DNA of 64,000 bases from Paenilisteria newyorkensis (GCF_000766145.1 NZ_JNFB01000003.1:1-64000), one strand, 5' to 3'. Positions 1 to 11,216 are shown, counted from the first letter of the stretch. A program made the numbers and translations. The notes: generated by a model from the sequence alone, not told the origin.

Positions 1-31
1 AAATGATACATCATATTTTGCCACAGCAAAA

Positions 32-70
32 CACCCCAAACGTTAGATTTTTGGTCTAACTTTTGGGGTG
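32..70 (-). terminator. Hairpin downstream of the ylbL-like gene
   Basis: An inverted repeat with arms CACCCCAAA / TTTTGGGGTG and an inner GTTAGA / TCTAAC stem lies 37 nt past the stop of the minus-strand protease gene. The minus strand continues into a short, interrupted T stretch, so it is probably the operon terminator but not a strong one. Confidence 0.55.
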
Positions 71-106
71 CACATCACAGCGCGATCAAGGATTTTTTCT
101 GTCTCG

Positions 107-2214
<2,108 letters not shown>

Positions 2215-2286
2215 ATGTTATGTACCTCCAATATAAAACAGCACAACCCAGCCTTGCAAAAGCAAAGCCGAATCATGCCGCTGTTA

Positions 2287-2568
2287 TTAAATACTAATTT
2301 GTACGTCATCCATGCGGTCACGGAATTTCATATCTTTCTTCGATTCGTATTCGGTGTTTAAGAATGGCCGATACGAGAGCTCCACACGTTTTACATAATG
2401 GAACCGCGTTAATTTAGCAGCAACTTCTTCTATCTCTGCCATATCGCAATATAAAACCGCATATTTTAATTTCCTAGAAACGTAATGCACATTTCCAAAC
2501 CGCTTTAAAGAACGTACTTGCTTCAAATGATTCATCCAAATAATGATGGATTGACGTTCATTCTCCAT
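2287..2568 (-). CDS. YlbG-family protein (DUF2129)
   Basis: Small cytoplasmic protein of the YlbG/DUF2129 family (93 aa). It starts [17 protein letters not shown] and has the family's alternating basic and hydrophobic pattern with KYAVLYCDM in the middle; the biochemical role of the family is unknown to me. It lies 15 nt downstream of ylbF, the same order as in Bacillus, and a GGGGGAAAGG ribosome site precedes the ATG. Probably co-transcribed with ylbF. Confidence 0.85.
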   Translation of the reverse strand: MENERQSIIIWMNHLKQVRSLKRFGNVHYVSRKLKYAVLYCDMAEIEEVAAKLTRFHYVKRVELSYRPFLNTEYESKKDMKFRDRMDDVQISI

Positions 2569-2583
2569 TGCCTTTCCCCCTCT

Positions 2584-3033
2584 TTAAGCTGAACAGCCAC
2601 AACCGCCGCCTGATCCGCATCCTCCAGTAGAACAAGAAGATTTCGTTTCAAAAAACGGGTTTCCAGTTGGGACTTTAATATTTTCCGAGACAGCATCTGC
2701 CAAAATAAAACTAATTTCGTCGAGCAAACTTTGTAAATCCATCTCCGCTTGCCGAAACGCCGCGACATGTTCATCCATATCAACATCACGTTTATACTGG
2801 CGAGCCAGACGATTCACTTCTTTATAATCTGGATGATAGCGACCAAAACGTTGCACTTCATCGTATTGTTCCTTTATCTTTGCCAAGCGCTTAATACGCT
2901 GTTGTGTAGGTAAACTCGTCGTCATTTGGTGCAGACATTCACGATATTGATCCGCTTCCGCCGACGCCAAAATCATCGATGCAAGGTCATCTGACATGTC
3001 AAGCAAAGCCAGATTTTCCATTGTAGCAAGCAT
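2584..3033 (-). CDS. YlbF/RicF regulator, Ric complex subunit
   Basis: YlbF family protein (149 aa), homologous to a subunit of the YlbF-YmcA-YaaT (Ric) complex, which promotes RNase Y-dependent mRNA maturation and carries [4Fe-4S] clusters in B. subtilis. The bulk is helical (residues 10-110) and the C-terminus is a Cys/Gly-rich tail, CSTGGCGSGGGCGCSA, which fits a cluster-binding role. An AAGAAGG ribosome site precedes the ATG. It sits between the CAP-domain gene and ylbG. Confidence 0.85.
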   Translation of the reverse strand: MLATMENLALLDMSDDLASMILASAEADQYRECLHQMTTSLPTQQRIKRLAKIKEQYDEVQRFGRYHPDYKEVNRLARQYKRDVDMDEHVAAFRQAEMDLQSLLDEISFILADAVSENIKVPTGNPFFETKSSCSTGGCGSGGGCGCSA

Positions 3034-3102
3034 GTTGCCACCTTCTTTCCATCGTAAATCAAATTACATGCTCCATTATAGCACGATTCACCGAAAAACG
3101 CT

Positions 3103-4155
3103 TTACTTTTGCAAGAAGTTCTGCGTATAAAATTTCCGATAAGTTCCAGCTCCCATATCCGTAAAGCTATTATCAAATAGGTTTTTGCGGTGCCCAGCCG
3201 AGTTTAACCAGCCTTCCACCGCCGCGGGGCCATCCAAATAATTGGAAGCAATATTCTCCGCCGCCTTCTGATAATCGATATTCGCGCGATTCATCCGATC
3301 GGCAAGCGTCCCGTACGTCGGCGAATCATGATCAAAATACTTGTTCTCATACATGTCCACACTATGCCCGTACGCCACTTTCGCAACATCCTCATTCCAG
3401 TCTAGTTGCTTCTTACCATAACGCTCGCGGAATATATTCGAAATATCAAAAACCTGCTGATCCGAGGCCTTATCCACCTTATCCCACTGTTCATCCGTCA
3501 CCGTATCCTTAAAAATATCTCCTTGATACGTCATCTCATACGGATGCATTTTTATAAGCGATAGTTTATTAAAATACCGAACGCTAATCACTTTCGACTC
3601 AAACTTATCAAAATTTACCTGCGCATAAACACCGTTCCCCAAACTCACAAGCGGGCGAATATTCAGCTCGTCCTCCGACAACTCAAAACGATAATAATTA
3701 TCCTCATAATTAAATGTAATCTCCGACTGCAATTTCATATTCAAAAAAACTTTCTCCGTCGGCATATCAATCTCAAATGGCTTCATCGGCAACTTATCAC
3801 CCAGCGCATAAATCGTCTGCACCTTCTTGTTCGCCACACCGACCTGCATATACTGATCATCCGTTTGGTGGAAAATATAATTCTGATAACTATATGGAGA
3901 AGCATCGATTCGCTTCGGATCACCATATTTCTTCACAAGTAACGCCACATCTTTATTAATATAAGCCGCTAGACTCGCTTGGGTCTCCGCTTTAGGGTCA
4001 CTTTCCGTGGTTTTATTTTTGTCCACATTTCCTTGCTGCACTGCCTTGTCATCCACAGAATTCACATCTGTAGGTGTTTCAAAAAATAGATCCGTATAGT
4101 AGCCCACAAAGAGACATACCACTACCACACAAATTGTTCGTAAAATAAATCGCAT
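3103..4155 (-). CDS. YlbC-like secreted CAP-domain protein
   Basis: Extracytoplasmic protein (350 aa) with an N-terminal membrane or signal segment (MRFILRTICVVVVCLFVGYY), a linker, a CAP-associated region (about 65-205) and a C-terminal CAP/SCP domain (about 225-345). The CAP domain shows NIFRERYGKKQLDWNED, AYGHSVDMYENKYFDHDSP and the AAENIASNY-GWLNSAGHRKNL signature. The enzymatic role of bacterial CAP domains is not settled. I chose the ATG at 4155 over a GTG four codons upstream, because that GTG abuts the AAGGAG ribosome site. Same position relative to ylbF as ylbC in Bacillus. Confidence 0.85.
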   Translation of the reverse strand: MRFILRTICVVVVCLFVGYYTDLFFETPTDVNSVDDKAVQQGNVDKNKTTESDPKAETQASLAAYINKDVALLVKKYGDPKRIDASPYSYQNYIFHQTDDQYMQVGVANKKVQTIYALGDKLPMKPFEIDMPTEKVFLNMKLQSEITFNYEDNYYRFELSEDELNIRPLVSLGNGVYAQVNFDKFESKVISVRYFNKLSLIKMHPYEMTYQGDIFKDTVTDEQWDKVDKASDQQVFDISNIFRERYGKKQLDWNEDVAKVAYGHSVDMYENKYFDHDSPTYGTLADRMNRANIDYQKAAENIASNYLDGPAAVEGWLNSAGHRKNLFDNSFTDMGAGTYRKFYTQNFLQK

Positions 4156-4244
4156 AGACTTCTGCACTCCTTCATGCTACTCCCTCTATTGTATCGGCTT
4201 TTCCCGAAAATTACTAGTAAGAAAATCTACATTTTTTCGCATAA

Positions 4245-4272
4245 TAAAAGCCCAACTCTAAAGTCAGGCTCC
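4245..4272 (-). terminator. Rho-independent terminator of ctaB
   Basis: On the minus strand the stem AGCCTGAC...GAGTTGGGCT is followed by TTTTATTA, five nucleotides past the ctaB stop codon. Confidence 0.7.
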
Positions 4273-4277
4273 ACTTC

Positions 4278-5186
4278 TTATAAAAACACGCCGATAATAA
4301 CCATCGATACGAAAAGAATCGTCATGTAATTAATCGAGTACACAAAACTAATACGCGCCCATTTCATACTGTCTTCCATCTTGAATCCATAGATACATAG
4401 CGCCAACCAAATCACATTCAAAACGGTGGCTAGAATCACGTAAACGAGACCCAACTCCCACATAAAGAATGGCAAAATAGTTAATAAGACAACCCAGAAA
4501 AGCGTGCTCCATTTCGTCCGTTCGATACCTTTAACAACAGGTAACATCGGGATTCCAGCAGCCTCATACTCCTCTTTCCGCTTAATCGCAATCGCATAAA
4601 AATGCGGCGGTTGCCAGCAGAACATCACAAGGAATAACATAATTGGCACAGCGCTAAATGTTGGCTCTACTGCAAACCAACCAATAAGCGGTGGCACAGC
4701 ACCAGAGAAGCTACCGATAACCGTATTGCTGACCAGTTTCCGTTTTGCCCACATCGAGTACACCACGACATACAAGAAAATACCGATTAGACCGATAACT
4801 CCCGCTTGCCATGTTGTCATAAATAGCAGTGCCTCACCGACAACACCAAGTACCGCAGCCACAAGAAGCGCCCGTTTCCCTGAAATTTTACCCGTCATCG
4901 TTGGGCGGTTTTTCGTCCGTTCCATAATCCCATCAATATCGCGATCGATAACATTATTAAACGCACCCGACGCAGCAACGACCATTCCCGATCCCAAAAT
5001 AGTAAAAATAAGAATATCGAGATTTTGAATAAAAGAAACCCCTGTTAACTGAAATGCCAGCCACATACCCGTAAAAGCCGTAATCGTGTTGGAATTAACA
5101 ATCCCAATTTTCACAAGTTCCGTAAAATCTTTCACAGTGAACTTCGTAGCAGCGCCAATATTTGCCGTCTTCTCCATTTGATTCAC
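4278..5186 (-). CDS. ctaB: Protoheme IX farnesyltransferase (heme O synthase)
   Basis: Integral membrane UbiA-family prenyltransferase (302 aa) that adds a farnesyl group to heme B, giving heme O for terminal oxidases. The first Asp-rich motif NNVIDRDID (about 77-85) followed by ERTKNRPT is diagnostic, and multiple membrane helices follow. The start is a GTG with AAGGGGG seven nucleotides upstream; a downstream ATG (codon 4) is too far from that site. Divergent from ctaA, which performs the next step, so the 325-nt spacer should carry promoters for both. Confidence 0.95.
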   Translation of the reverse strand: MNQMEKTANIGAATKFTVKDFTELVKIGIVNSNTITAFTGMWLAFQLTGVSFIQNLDILIFTILGSGMVVAASGAFNNVIDRDIDGIMERTKNRPTMTGKISGKRALLVAAVLGVVGEALLFMTTWQAGVIGLIGIFLYVVVYSMWAKRKLVSNTVIGSFSGAVPPLIGWFAVEPTFSAVPIMLFLVMFCWQPPHFYAIAIKRKEEYEAAGIPMLPVVKGIERTKWSTLFWVVLLTILPFFMWELGLVYVILATVLNVIWLALCIYGFKMEDSMKWARISFVYSINYMTILFVSMVIIGVFL

Positions 5187-5511
5187 TTGTTTTCCCCCTT
5201 AACTTCTGTTGCACTTTAAAACATTATTCACATAGACAATCACGCCTACATTGCTTATTTGTTCACAATCTCACTATGAACTCCATCCTAACCATTATCG
5301 GAAATAAACACCCTATTTGTCAAGCCTTTGGACTTCATTTGAGCACGAAGAACTGTATCTGTAACTTTTGGTTCTCCTTCATATTTCACAAGCCGTGCCC
5401 TTTACTTACACTAACAAACAAGTTAAAATAAGATGGTATATGGCAATACAAACTATTTTTGTATGCTCAGTTTTTAATTAATACATATCTGAAGGAGGAA
5501 ACCATAAAAAA
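5187..5511. other. ctaB/ctaA divergent intergenic region
   Basis: AT-rich spacer of 325 nt between divergent heme-synthesis genes. Apart from the inverted repeat at 5446-5464 I see no hairpin terminator and no convincing small gene. Open frames here lack ribosome sites. Confidence 0.6.
5446..5464. promoter_or_regulatory. Inverted repeat upstream of ctaA
   Basis: A perfect 7-bp inverted repeat with a 5-nt centre, ATACAAA-N5-TTTGTAT, lies about 50 nt before the ctaA start and may be a regulator site. No binding protein is evident from the sequence. Confidence 0.4.
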
Positions 5512-6429
5512 ATGAAAACTTTTCTAAAAGTCTGGTCCGTCCTAACAATCCTCTGCATGACGTTCGTTGTGTTTGGTGGCGCGTTAGTAACGAAGACCGG
5601 TTCAGCAGACGGATGCGGGAATACGTGGCCACTCTGTAACGGTCAATTTGTCCGCCTAACAGACATCACACCCGAAAAAATTATCGAGGTTATGCACCGA
5701 CTCACAACAGGAATTAGCTCGATTTTCGTTATTGTTTTAGCTATTTTAGCATGGATTTATATTAAAGATCGTCGCGAAACGAAGCCATTAGCTATTGTCG
5801 CCGTTGCTTTCCTAGTATTGCAAGCCTTTATGGGCGCCGCGGCCGTTATGTGGGGCCAAAACCCGTATATCATGGCGCTCCATTTCGGTATCTCTATCAT
5901 TTGTTACGCTGCCATCGTGCTGCTCTGCCTGCTTATTTTTGAAGTGGACAATAAGTTCGACGCGCGCAACATGGTCATCGGCACGAAGCTAAAAGTCAAC
6001 ATCTACCTGCTCACCATCTACACTTACCTCTCTGTCTACACAGGTGCGCTCGTTCGTCACGAAAAAGCCAGCCTCGCGGTTCCAGCCTGGCCCTTTGAAA
6101 ATGGAAAATTCATCATGCCGACCAACGTGCAGGATTACGTGCAATATTTACATCGGTTCGCAGCACTCATCCTCGTTGTCTGGATTTTATATGTCACGTG
6201 GATTGTGTTCCGCGAATATAGCCACTATCGCGTATTGAAATATGCGATGGTACTTGAAATCATCTTTGTTGCGGCTCAAGCATTTACCGGAATCATGTCT
6301 GTCGTAACAAACGTGAATCTCTATGTGGCACTAGCGCATAGCTTAATTATCACGATGATGTTCGCCTTGATGACTTATCTCTGCCTACTTGCTAGTCGCA
6401 GTAAGCAGAACAGATTACGTATTAGATAA
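5512..6429 (+). CDS. ctaA: Heme A synthase
   Basis: Eight-helix membrane monooxygenase (305 aa) that oxidises the C8 methyl of heme O to a formyl group, giving heme A for cytochrome aa3. The conserved heme-ligand histidines are visible in EVMHRLTTG (His62), ALHFGIS, YLHRFAALI and ALAHSLII. The paired cysteines DGCGNTWPLCNG (Cys35/Cys42) of the Bacillus-type enzyme are present. An AAGGAGG site precedes the ATG and a strong terminator follows. With ctaB it completes heme A production from heme B. Confidence 0.95.
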   Translation: MKTFLKVWSVLTILCMTFVVFGGALVTKTGSADGCGNTWPLCNGQFVRLTDITPEKIIEVMHRLTTGISSIFVIVLAILAWIYIKDRRETKPLAIVAVAFLVLQAFMGAAAVMWGQNPYIMALHFGISIICYAAIVLLCLLIFEVDNKFDARNMVIGTKLKVNIYLLTIYTYLSVYTGALVRHEKASLAVPAWPFENGKFIMPTNVQDYVQYLHRFAALILVVWILYVTWIVFREYSHYRVLKYAMVLEIIFVAAQAFTGIMSVVTNVNLYVALAHSLIITMMFALMTYLCLLASRSKQNRLRIR

Positions 6430-6436
6430 CACGAAT

Positions 6437-6479
6437 AAAACCGCCAAACTCGCGTTCCAGATGAGTTTGGCGGTTTTTT
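6437..6479 (+). terminator. Rho-independent terminator of ctaA
   Basis: CCGCCAAACTC / GAGTTTGGCGG stem followed by TTTTTTG, eight nucleotides after the ctaA stop. Confidence 0.9.
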
Positions 6480-6522
6480 GTGATAGAATAGATTATTATA
6501 TCACCAGAAAGTAGGGAATCGG

Positions 6523-7245
6523 TTGAAAGCTCCACGTCGCACACTTTATTACGAATTGTTCATGCTTTTGTTAGTCCTGCTCTCCGTCCTGACTATTCCA
6601 ATACATAGCAAAGCAGTTACTATTCTGAACACCGTTATCTGGGCTGTTTTTACAGTCGATTATTTCGCGCGTTTAATCCGTGCAGAAGATAAGAAAACAT
6701 ATATCAAAACGCACCTATTTCAACTCATTGCGATCTTACCGCTATACAGTTTCTTCCGTCTAGCTCGTATCGTTAGTTTGTTTCGGATACTTCAATTAAC
6801 AGCCATTGGCAGACGCTACATTGCTCCACTTTATAGTTTCCTGCGCACAAATGGCTTCAATCGAGTGATTAACACGTTCGTGATCCTTGTCATCGTGATT
6901 CCAATACCGCTTATTCTTGTAGAACCAAGTATCAAAAACTACCCAGACGCCATCTGGTTTTCCATTGTAACAACAACGACTGTAGGTTATGGCGATATCG
7001 TTCCAGTCACAGGATTCGGTCGTTTTTTGGCGATTCTCCTGATGCTATTTGGAATCGGCTTCATCGGGGCACTAACTTCCACCATTCGTAGCTTCATTAC
7101 AAACAACAAAAAACAACTCAGCAGCTCCGAAAAAATCACAAAAATTACGCGAAGCATCGAGCAAGCAGGTACCTTAACAGAAGCCGAAATCACCATGATT
7201 CAAACTTTCCTTCACAGCAAAAAAACACCCGAAGACACGCCATAA
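6523..7245 (+). CDS. Voltage-gated-like potassium channel
   Basis: Ion channel of the 6-TM/Kv-like type (240 aa). Hydrophobic segments occur at about 10-28, 32-50, 66-82 and 85-95, followed by a pore region (about 115-190) containing the selectivity filter TTTTVGYGD (150-158) and a final helix FLAILLMLFGIGFIGALTS. A short cytoplasmic tail ends the protein. The start is TTG with a GGGAATC-type site; no better ATG is in frame nearby. Expected to conduct K+ across the plasma membrane. It sits directly after ctaA, as in L. monocytogenes as I remember it, but ctaA has its own terminator, so it is probably a separate unit. Confidence 0.85.
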   Translation: MKAPRRTLYYELFMLLLVLLSVLTIPIHSKAVTILNTVIWAVFTVDYFARLIRAEDKKTYIKTHLFQLIAILPLYSFFRLARIVSLFRILQLTAIGRRYIAPLYSFLRTNGFNRVINTFVILVIVIPIPLILVEPSIKNYPDAIWFSIVTTTTVGYGDIVPVTGFGRFLAILLMLFGIGFIGALTSTIRSFITNNKKQLSSSEKITKITRSIEQAGTLTEAEITMIQTFLHSKKTPEDTP

Positions 7246-7293
7246 AAAAAAGAGTTTGCGACTCGTCCTACAACGAAACGCAAACTCTTTTTT
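7246..7293. terminator. Bidirectional terminator between K+ channel and VOC gene
   Basis: AAAAAGAGTTTGCG / CGCAAACTCTTTTTT gives a stem with a T-run on both strands and separates two convergent genes. Confidence 0.9.
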
Positions 7294-7294
7294 G

Positions 7295-7708
7295 TTACTC
7301 AGATAAATTGAAAGACCAGCCAACACCATATTTATCCGTTAATTGACCGAATTTTTCTGACCAAAATGTTTTCTGTAATGGCATAATTTTCGTTGCGCCA
7401 TCAGATAAAGCATCAAAATAACGCGTTAATTTCTCCGCATCCTTTGTATCCAACACCAGTGTTACATTATTTCCAGGGATGAACTCCATGAAATCAGGTG
7501 TATCCGAGAACATCACTGTGTCCCCTTCAATTTGAAGACTCGCATTCATGACTAAGTTTTTTGTTTTTTCGTCTATTTCAGGTCCGCCTTCTTCCTTGAT
7601 TGAACCGTAAGTCATCAAATCCGTACACGTCGAACCAAATATCTCTCCATAAAAATCCAATGCCTCACGAACCTGATTCTTCATATTGATATATACACCT
7701 AATGTCAT
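7295..7708 (-). CDS. VOC-family (PhnB/glyoxalase-like) protein
   Basis: Vicinal-oxygen-chelate fold protein (137 aa) of the PhnB-like type, cytoplasmic, substrate unknown. Typical features are the N-terminal YINMKNQVREALDFYGEIFGS, the central VMFSDTPD and the C-terminal FWSEKFGQLTDKYGVGWSFN. The ATG at 7708 is preferred over a GTG four codons upstream, because that GTG is part of the AGAAGGTGGG ribosome site; the spacing to the ATG is about 11 nt. Members of this family are often antibiotic- or metabolite-modifying enzymes, but nothing here indicates which. Confidence 0.8.
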   Translation of the reverse strand: MTLGVYINMKNQVREALDFYGEIFGSTCTDLMTYGSIKEEGGPEIDEKTKNLVMNASLQIEGDTVMFSDTPDFMEFIPGNNVTLVLDTKDAEKLTRYFDALSDGATKIMPLQKTFWSEKFGQLTDKYGVGWSFNLSE

Positions 7709-7784
7709 CTTTATTCCCACCTTCTTTTGATTTTACAACGCTTTCATTCGCTAAAATTATACCATACTACTAAAAAAAATAAAA

Positions 7785-8447
7785 TTATTCCTCATTCACC
7801 ATTGCCAAATTGATTAAACGCGTCTCCACATCAAAGCGATAGCGTTCAGCTAAGGCTTCCACTTCCAAAATACGGATCATCTCTTCTTCCGTGCCGTGTC
7901 CGTGAAGAATGTTTTCGTGACAATACGCAATCGTCACTAAATCATCTGGGCGTTCAATACATTCCACCGTATCTCCAAGGCAAATTTCCCCGACCTCAAT
8001 CGTACGGCATAAATACCCTGTATAGCCTGTATTTCTAACTTCTTTGAATAATTCAGATAAATCATTGCGTTTTCCAATCGTTGCACACGGATTACGCGCC
8101 TCTGTTACTTGAATAATCGCTTCCCCAATTCTAAAAACATCACCAATGCAAACATCTTTCTCAAGCATTCCTGTTACTGTCAAGTTTTCACCAAACGCTG
8201 CAGGTGGCAACTCGATTCCAAACTGCTCATTCCAACGCGCGTAGTGTTCTGCGGGGTATATACAAACGGTACGATCCACTCCGCCGTGGTGTCTCAGGTC
8301 ATGTTGCCCATCGTCTAAAAAACCATATTGCGTCAACATTGCTTTCTCAACTGGCTGCTTTACAATTCCCGTCATCATCGACTTCTTCTTGCCGACCGCC
8401 ATCTCTTTTGGTTTACCAATAGCAAGTCCAATAATTTTCCCTTCCAT
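7785..8447 (-). CDS. MOSC-domain protein (YiiM-like)
   Basis: MOSC-domain protein (220 aa) of the YiiM type, a group of molybdenum-cofactor-related sulfur-carrier domains. The family HHGGVDRTVCIYPAEHY motif is present in the first half. The conserved cysteine appears in TEARNPCATIGKR. The C-terminal part (about 165-220) resembles the helical 3-alpha extension of YiiM proteins. In other species YiiM acts in reductive detoxification of N-hydroxylated compounds; that role is only an analogy here. A GAGGGG ribosome site precedes the ATG. It stands alone between two terminators. Confidence 0.85.
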   Translation of the reverse strand: MEGKIIGLAIGKPKEMAVGKKKSMMTGIVKQPVEKAMLTQYGFLDDGQHDLRHHGGVDRTVCIYPAEHYARWNEQFGIELPPAAFGENLTVTGMLEKDVCIGDVFRIGEAIIQVTEARNPCATIGKRNDLSELFKEVRNTGYTGYLCRTIEVGEICLGDTVECIERPDDLVTIAYCHENILHGHGTEEEMIRILEVEALAERYRFDVETRLINLAMVNEE

Positions 8448-8478
8448 GTCTTCACCCCTCTGATGCTTTCAATTTAAC

Positions 8479-8515
8479 AAAAAAACGCCGAACTTTCAAG
8501 CTCTGGCGTCGTTTT
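8479..8515 (-). terminator. Terminator of the copper-related operon
   Basis: On the minus strand, the stem formed by CGACGCCAG and CGGCGT is followed by a long T-run just after the DUF4870 gene's stop codon. Confidence 0.7.
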
Positions 8516-8839
8516 TTATATTTTATTCACGGAGACCTTCACAATTCTGACAATAATCCAAATGAAGATAACCACGTTCACCACAACAATCACAAATAGC
8601 ATAAACAGTACAATAAACGTCGTTCCTGAGCTATCTCCCGTTGAAAATCCGTACAAACCAACCACAATTAAAAACAAAATGTTCAGCGCTGTTGGAACTA
8701 AATCCACAAATAATACCGTTTTTGCATGTTTCTTTACATACTCCGATTTCACAAAAATCCAAACCAGCGCTGGAAAAACAATGGGTAAAAAGAAATGGCT
8801 AGCATAGGAAAGTATCGCCCAAACCTTATCGCTTGTCAA
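8516..8839 (-). CDS. DUF4870-type small membrane protein
   Basis: Predicted membrane protein of 107 aa with three to four hydrophobic helices (ILSYASHFFLPIVFPALVWIF, TVLFVDLVPTALNILFLIVVG, FIVLFMLFVIVVVNVVIFIW). The N-terminal pattern SDKVWAILSYASHFFLPIVFP is typical of DUF4870 proteins, which have no assigned function. I place the start at the TTG at 8839 (AAAGGA ten nucleotides upstream); the TTG three codons earlier is too close to that site. It follows ycnI by 18 nt and is probably the last gene of the ycnJ-ycnI unit. Confidence 0.7.
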   Translation of the reverse strand: MTSDKVWAILSYASHFFLPIVFPALVWIFVKSEYVKKHAKTVLFVDLVPTALNILFLIVVGLYGFSTGDSSGTTFIVLFMLFVIVVVNVVIFIWIIVRIVKVSVNKI

Positions 8840-8857
8840 ACATATCAAATCCTTTCC

Positions 8858-9469
8858 TTATTTTTTGCGTTTCATCACAAAAGTCAAAAGAGCTAGAACG
8901 AGTGCCAAAATAGCGATGCCTAGAGAAACCCATTGGATCACAGAAGGGCTTTCCTTGGCGTCATCCGTCTCGCTTTTTTCTGTCGCTTTTTTGCCGTGAG
9001 AATCTGTGGCGCTATCCGATACGGCTTTCGAAATCGTCGTTGTGGCGTGCGGATAATCAGCATCCTCATTTCCCGTCCACTCCACAATCGAGCCGTCTTC
9101 ATAATACTGATAAGCATTCCAATCCACCGTCCCAGCTTTATCTGGATTTTGCGCAACGAAACTAAAACGCTGGAATTGGCCGTTTTGAATGCCGCCACCA
9201 GTCGCCGTCCACGTCACCGTGTTCTCCGTTTTATTCACGACAACATTCCAACCAGGAACCGGCTCATACGATTGAAAAGCCACGCCCGCCGGCACTTTTA
9301 CAACCACTTTCACCGTTGCACTCTCTTTTTCCACCGGTACTTTCACTGTATACGTTTCCCAAGCACCCGTCGTCGATTCCGTTGGCGCCACCGTCACATG
9401 TGCGCTCGCAATCACAGGCGAAATCATCAACATCGCCCCCGCCAATAAACCTGTCACTAATTTTCTCAT
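8858..9469 (-). CDS. YcnI-family copper-binding protein (DUF1775)
   Basis: Exported, membrane-anchored protein (203 aa): signal peptide ending ASA followed by AHVTVAP, a DUF1775/YcnI beta-sandwich (about 24-150), a charged Ser/Asp/Lys linker and a C-terminal helix with an RKK tail. The mature protein would begin with the His used for Cu(II) binding in YcnI, and Trp residues are present (VPGWN, IVEWTGN). It follows the CopC-CopD gene by 16 nt, the classical ycnJ-ycnI pairing. It probably delivers or sequesters copper on the outer face of the membrane. Confidence 0.88.
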   Translation of the reverse strand: MRKLVTGLLAGAMLMISPVIASAHVTVAPTESTTGAWETYTVKVPVEKESATVKVVVKVPAGVAFQSYEPVPGWNVVVNKTENTVTWTATGGGIQNGQFQRFSFVAQNPDKAGTVDWNAYQYYEDGSIVEWTGNEDADYPHATTTISKAVSDSATDSHGKKATEKSETDDAKESPSVIQWVSLGIAILALVLALLTFVMKRKK

Positions 9470-9485
9470 ACTATCCTACACTCCC

Positions 9486-11099
9486 TCATTGTTTTATTTT
9501 TATGGTAAAACTTTTGTCGATCTCTGAGAAGTCCTTACTAAGCGCATGAACCTTGATTTCCCAACGCCCTGTCGCATTCAAATATAGTCCACTTGCCGCA
9601 TATTCATTTTGTGCATTCTTTTTCGCTTCAAACTCCGTCGATTTCTTATTACCAGATGGAACGGCGGTCAACGTCACCTTTTGAAAATCCGTCCGAACTT
9701 GTCCATCTTGATCCGTGAACACGACAAGAAACGTATTATCCCCAACGACTGCCGGAGCAATTTTTAGAGAAACGAACCCAGAATCCGTCGCCACTTTTTG
9801 CGAGAAAGCTTCTGGTGGGGCTGGCGGTGGTGTTTGTACATTTGTCAAAAACGCCGCGACACCAAGAATCACCAAGCCTATGCCAAATTCAGCAATAATC
9901 GTTTTTGCCGACATCATTTTTCCTGTTTGTCGCATGTATAAATAGTGGATCAAACCAAGCGCTCCCATCACGAGAAACAGCACCACTTTCACCAAGATGA
10001 CCTTCCCGTATTCCGTCGTAAATAGTTTCGCCATCGACCCTAAGTTCATCACGCTCATCAGCAACCCGCTCACGATAATCATCCCGACAAAGCTCGCAGC
10101 CCAAGGACTAAATCGGTTCCACGCGACCTTCGCCTCTGGTTGTTTTGGCAAGAGTAAGAACAGTACGACAATGCCGCCTACCCAAGCAGAAGCACTAACA
10201 AGGTGTAGAAAATCCATTGGAATCGCGATTGTCTTGTCTGGACTCCCTGCCGCATGCCCCTGCATCGCCTTTGCAAATAATAGTACCATAAACAAAGCAA
10301 GCGGTACTAGCCAAATCCAAAGCTTGACGATTCTATTTTTCTGGAAAATAAGAAACAAGCTCACCATCAACATTAGCAGGCTCACCATCTGAACCAGCCA
10401 CAAATGTCCAATTCCCGAGCGCTGCACTAATTGCCCCATCGCCGCGAAATCCCAGCCGTTCCCACCTGTATAAATCTGAACTTGTAAAGGTAGAAATAAC
10501 AGGAATCCAATGAGGAGTAGCCCGAGCCCCACATACAAAACACGAACCGCTCTCTGACGCAATTTTGGACTGACTTCTCCTCGGTAAAGCGCCAAGAAAA
10601 ATAATAATACCCCTGCGGCTAAACTGAATCCTATGTATAAAATAATCTTCACAATCGTACTTGGCCAGGAAGAAGTCGCACTCGCCGTCGAAGCACTAGA
10701 CGCCATAAAACCTTGAGTCGTTTCGCCAACTTTAAAAGAAATAACCCCTGAAACCGGATGCCCATCCGCCGATACAACGCGCCATTCCGCACTGTACACA
10801 TCATCAGGTAAGCCGTCCTGTAGTCCAACTTCCACCACATGATCATTTTCCGAATTGATAAACGCTTTTCCACTCTCCACACGACGACCCTCAGAATCCC
10901 TCACAATAACAGAAGGATACTCATTTTGAATCATCTCTGTGAACGTCAAAACCACTTTTTTCGGCGACTCATCCAATGACGATTGATCCTCCGGCGTCGA
11001 ACTTTGCAAATACGCATGCGCCTGTGCTACGGTAGTTGGGACACAAAACAAACACACCGCGATAACCAATCCAACACCCCACCACCAAAATTGCCTCAT
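9486..11099 (-). CDS. YcnJ-like CopC-CopD fusion, copper uptake protein
   Basis: Membrane protein (537 aa) combining a signal peptide, an extracytoplasmic CopC domain starting at the copper-ligand His (QAHAYLQSSTPED), an eight-helix CopD membrane domain (about 150-430) and a C-terminal extracytoplasmic beta domain (about 435-537). In B. subtilis YcnJ supports copper import under limitation. The start at 11099 has AAGGGGG nine nucleotides upstream; another in-frame ATG 11 codons earlier also has a possible site. No YcnK-like repressor gene is adjacent, so its control is not evident from the context. Confidence 0.9.
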   Translation of the reverse strand: MRQFWWWGVGLVIAVCLFCVPTTVAQAHAYLQSSTPEDQSSLDESPKKVVLTFTEMIQNEYPSVIVRDSEGRRVESGKAFINSENDHVVEVGLQDGLPDDVYSAEWRVVSADGHPVSGVISFKVGETTQGFMASSASTASATSSWPSTIVKIILYIGFSLAAGVLLFFLALYRGEVSPKLRQRAVRVLYVGLGLLLIGFLLFLPLQVQIYTGGNGWDFAAMGQLVQRSGIGHLWLVQMVSLLMLMVSLFLIFQKNRIVKLWIWLVPLALFMVLLFAKAMQGHAAGSPDKTIAIPMDFLHLVSASAWVGGIVVLFLLLPKQPEAKVAWNRFSPWAASFVGMIIVSGLLMSVMNLGSMAKLFTTEYGKVILVKVVLFLVMGALGLIHYLYMRQTGKMMSAKTIIAEFGIGLVILGVAAFLTNVQTPPPAPPEAFSQKVATDSGFVSLKIAPAVVGDNTFLVVFTDQDGQVRTDFQKVTLTAVPSGNKKSTEFEAKKNAQNEYAASGLYLNATGRWEIKVHALSKDFSEIDKSFTIKIKQ

Positions 11100-11183
11100 C
11101 GCTCTCAGCCCCCTTCTTTTCACAAAAACCATCTACCCTCTAAGATACCATGCAACTTTTATTTACGAAATTAATCTGCTTCA

Positions 11184-11216
11184 CAAAAAAGCCGAGAGCC
11201 TCATCATGCAGACTCT
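11184..11216 (-). terminator. Probable terminator of the WxL locus
   Basis: On the minus strand AGAGTC / GGCTCT forms a six-pair stem followed by CGGCTTTTTTG, about 75 nt past the WxL gene stop. Confidence 0.5.

Noticed and set aside
8933-9448. Plus-strand open frame opposite ycnI
   Set aside because: Antisense shadow. The minus strand encodes a clear YcnI protein with signal peptide and copper ligands.
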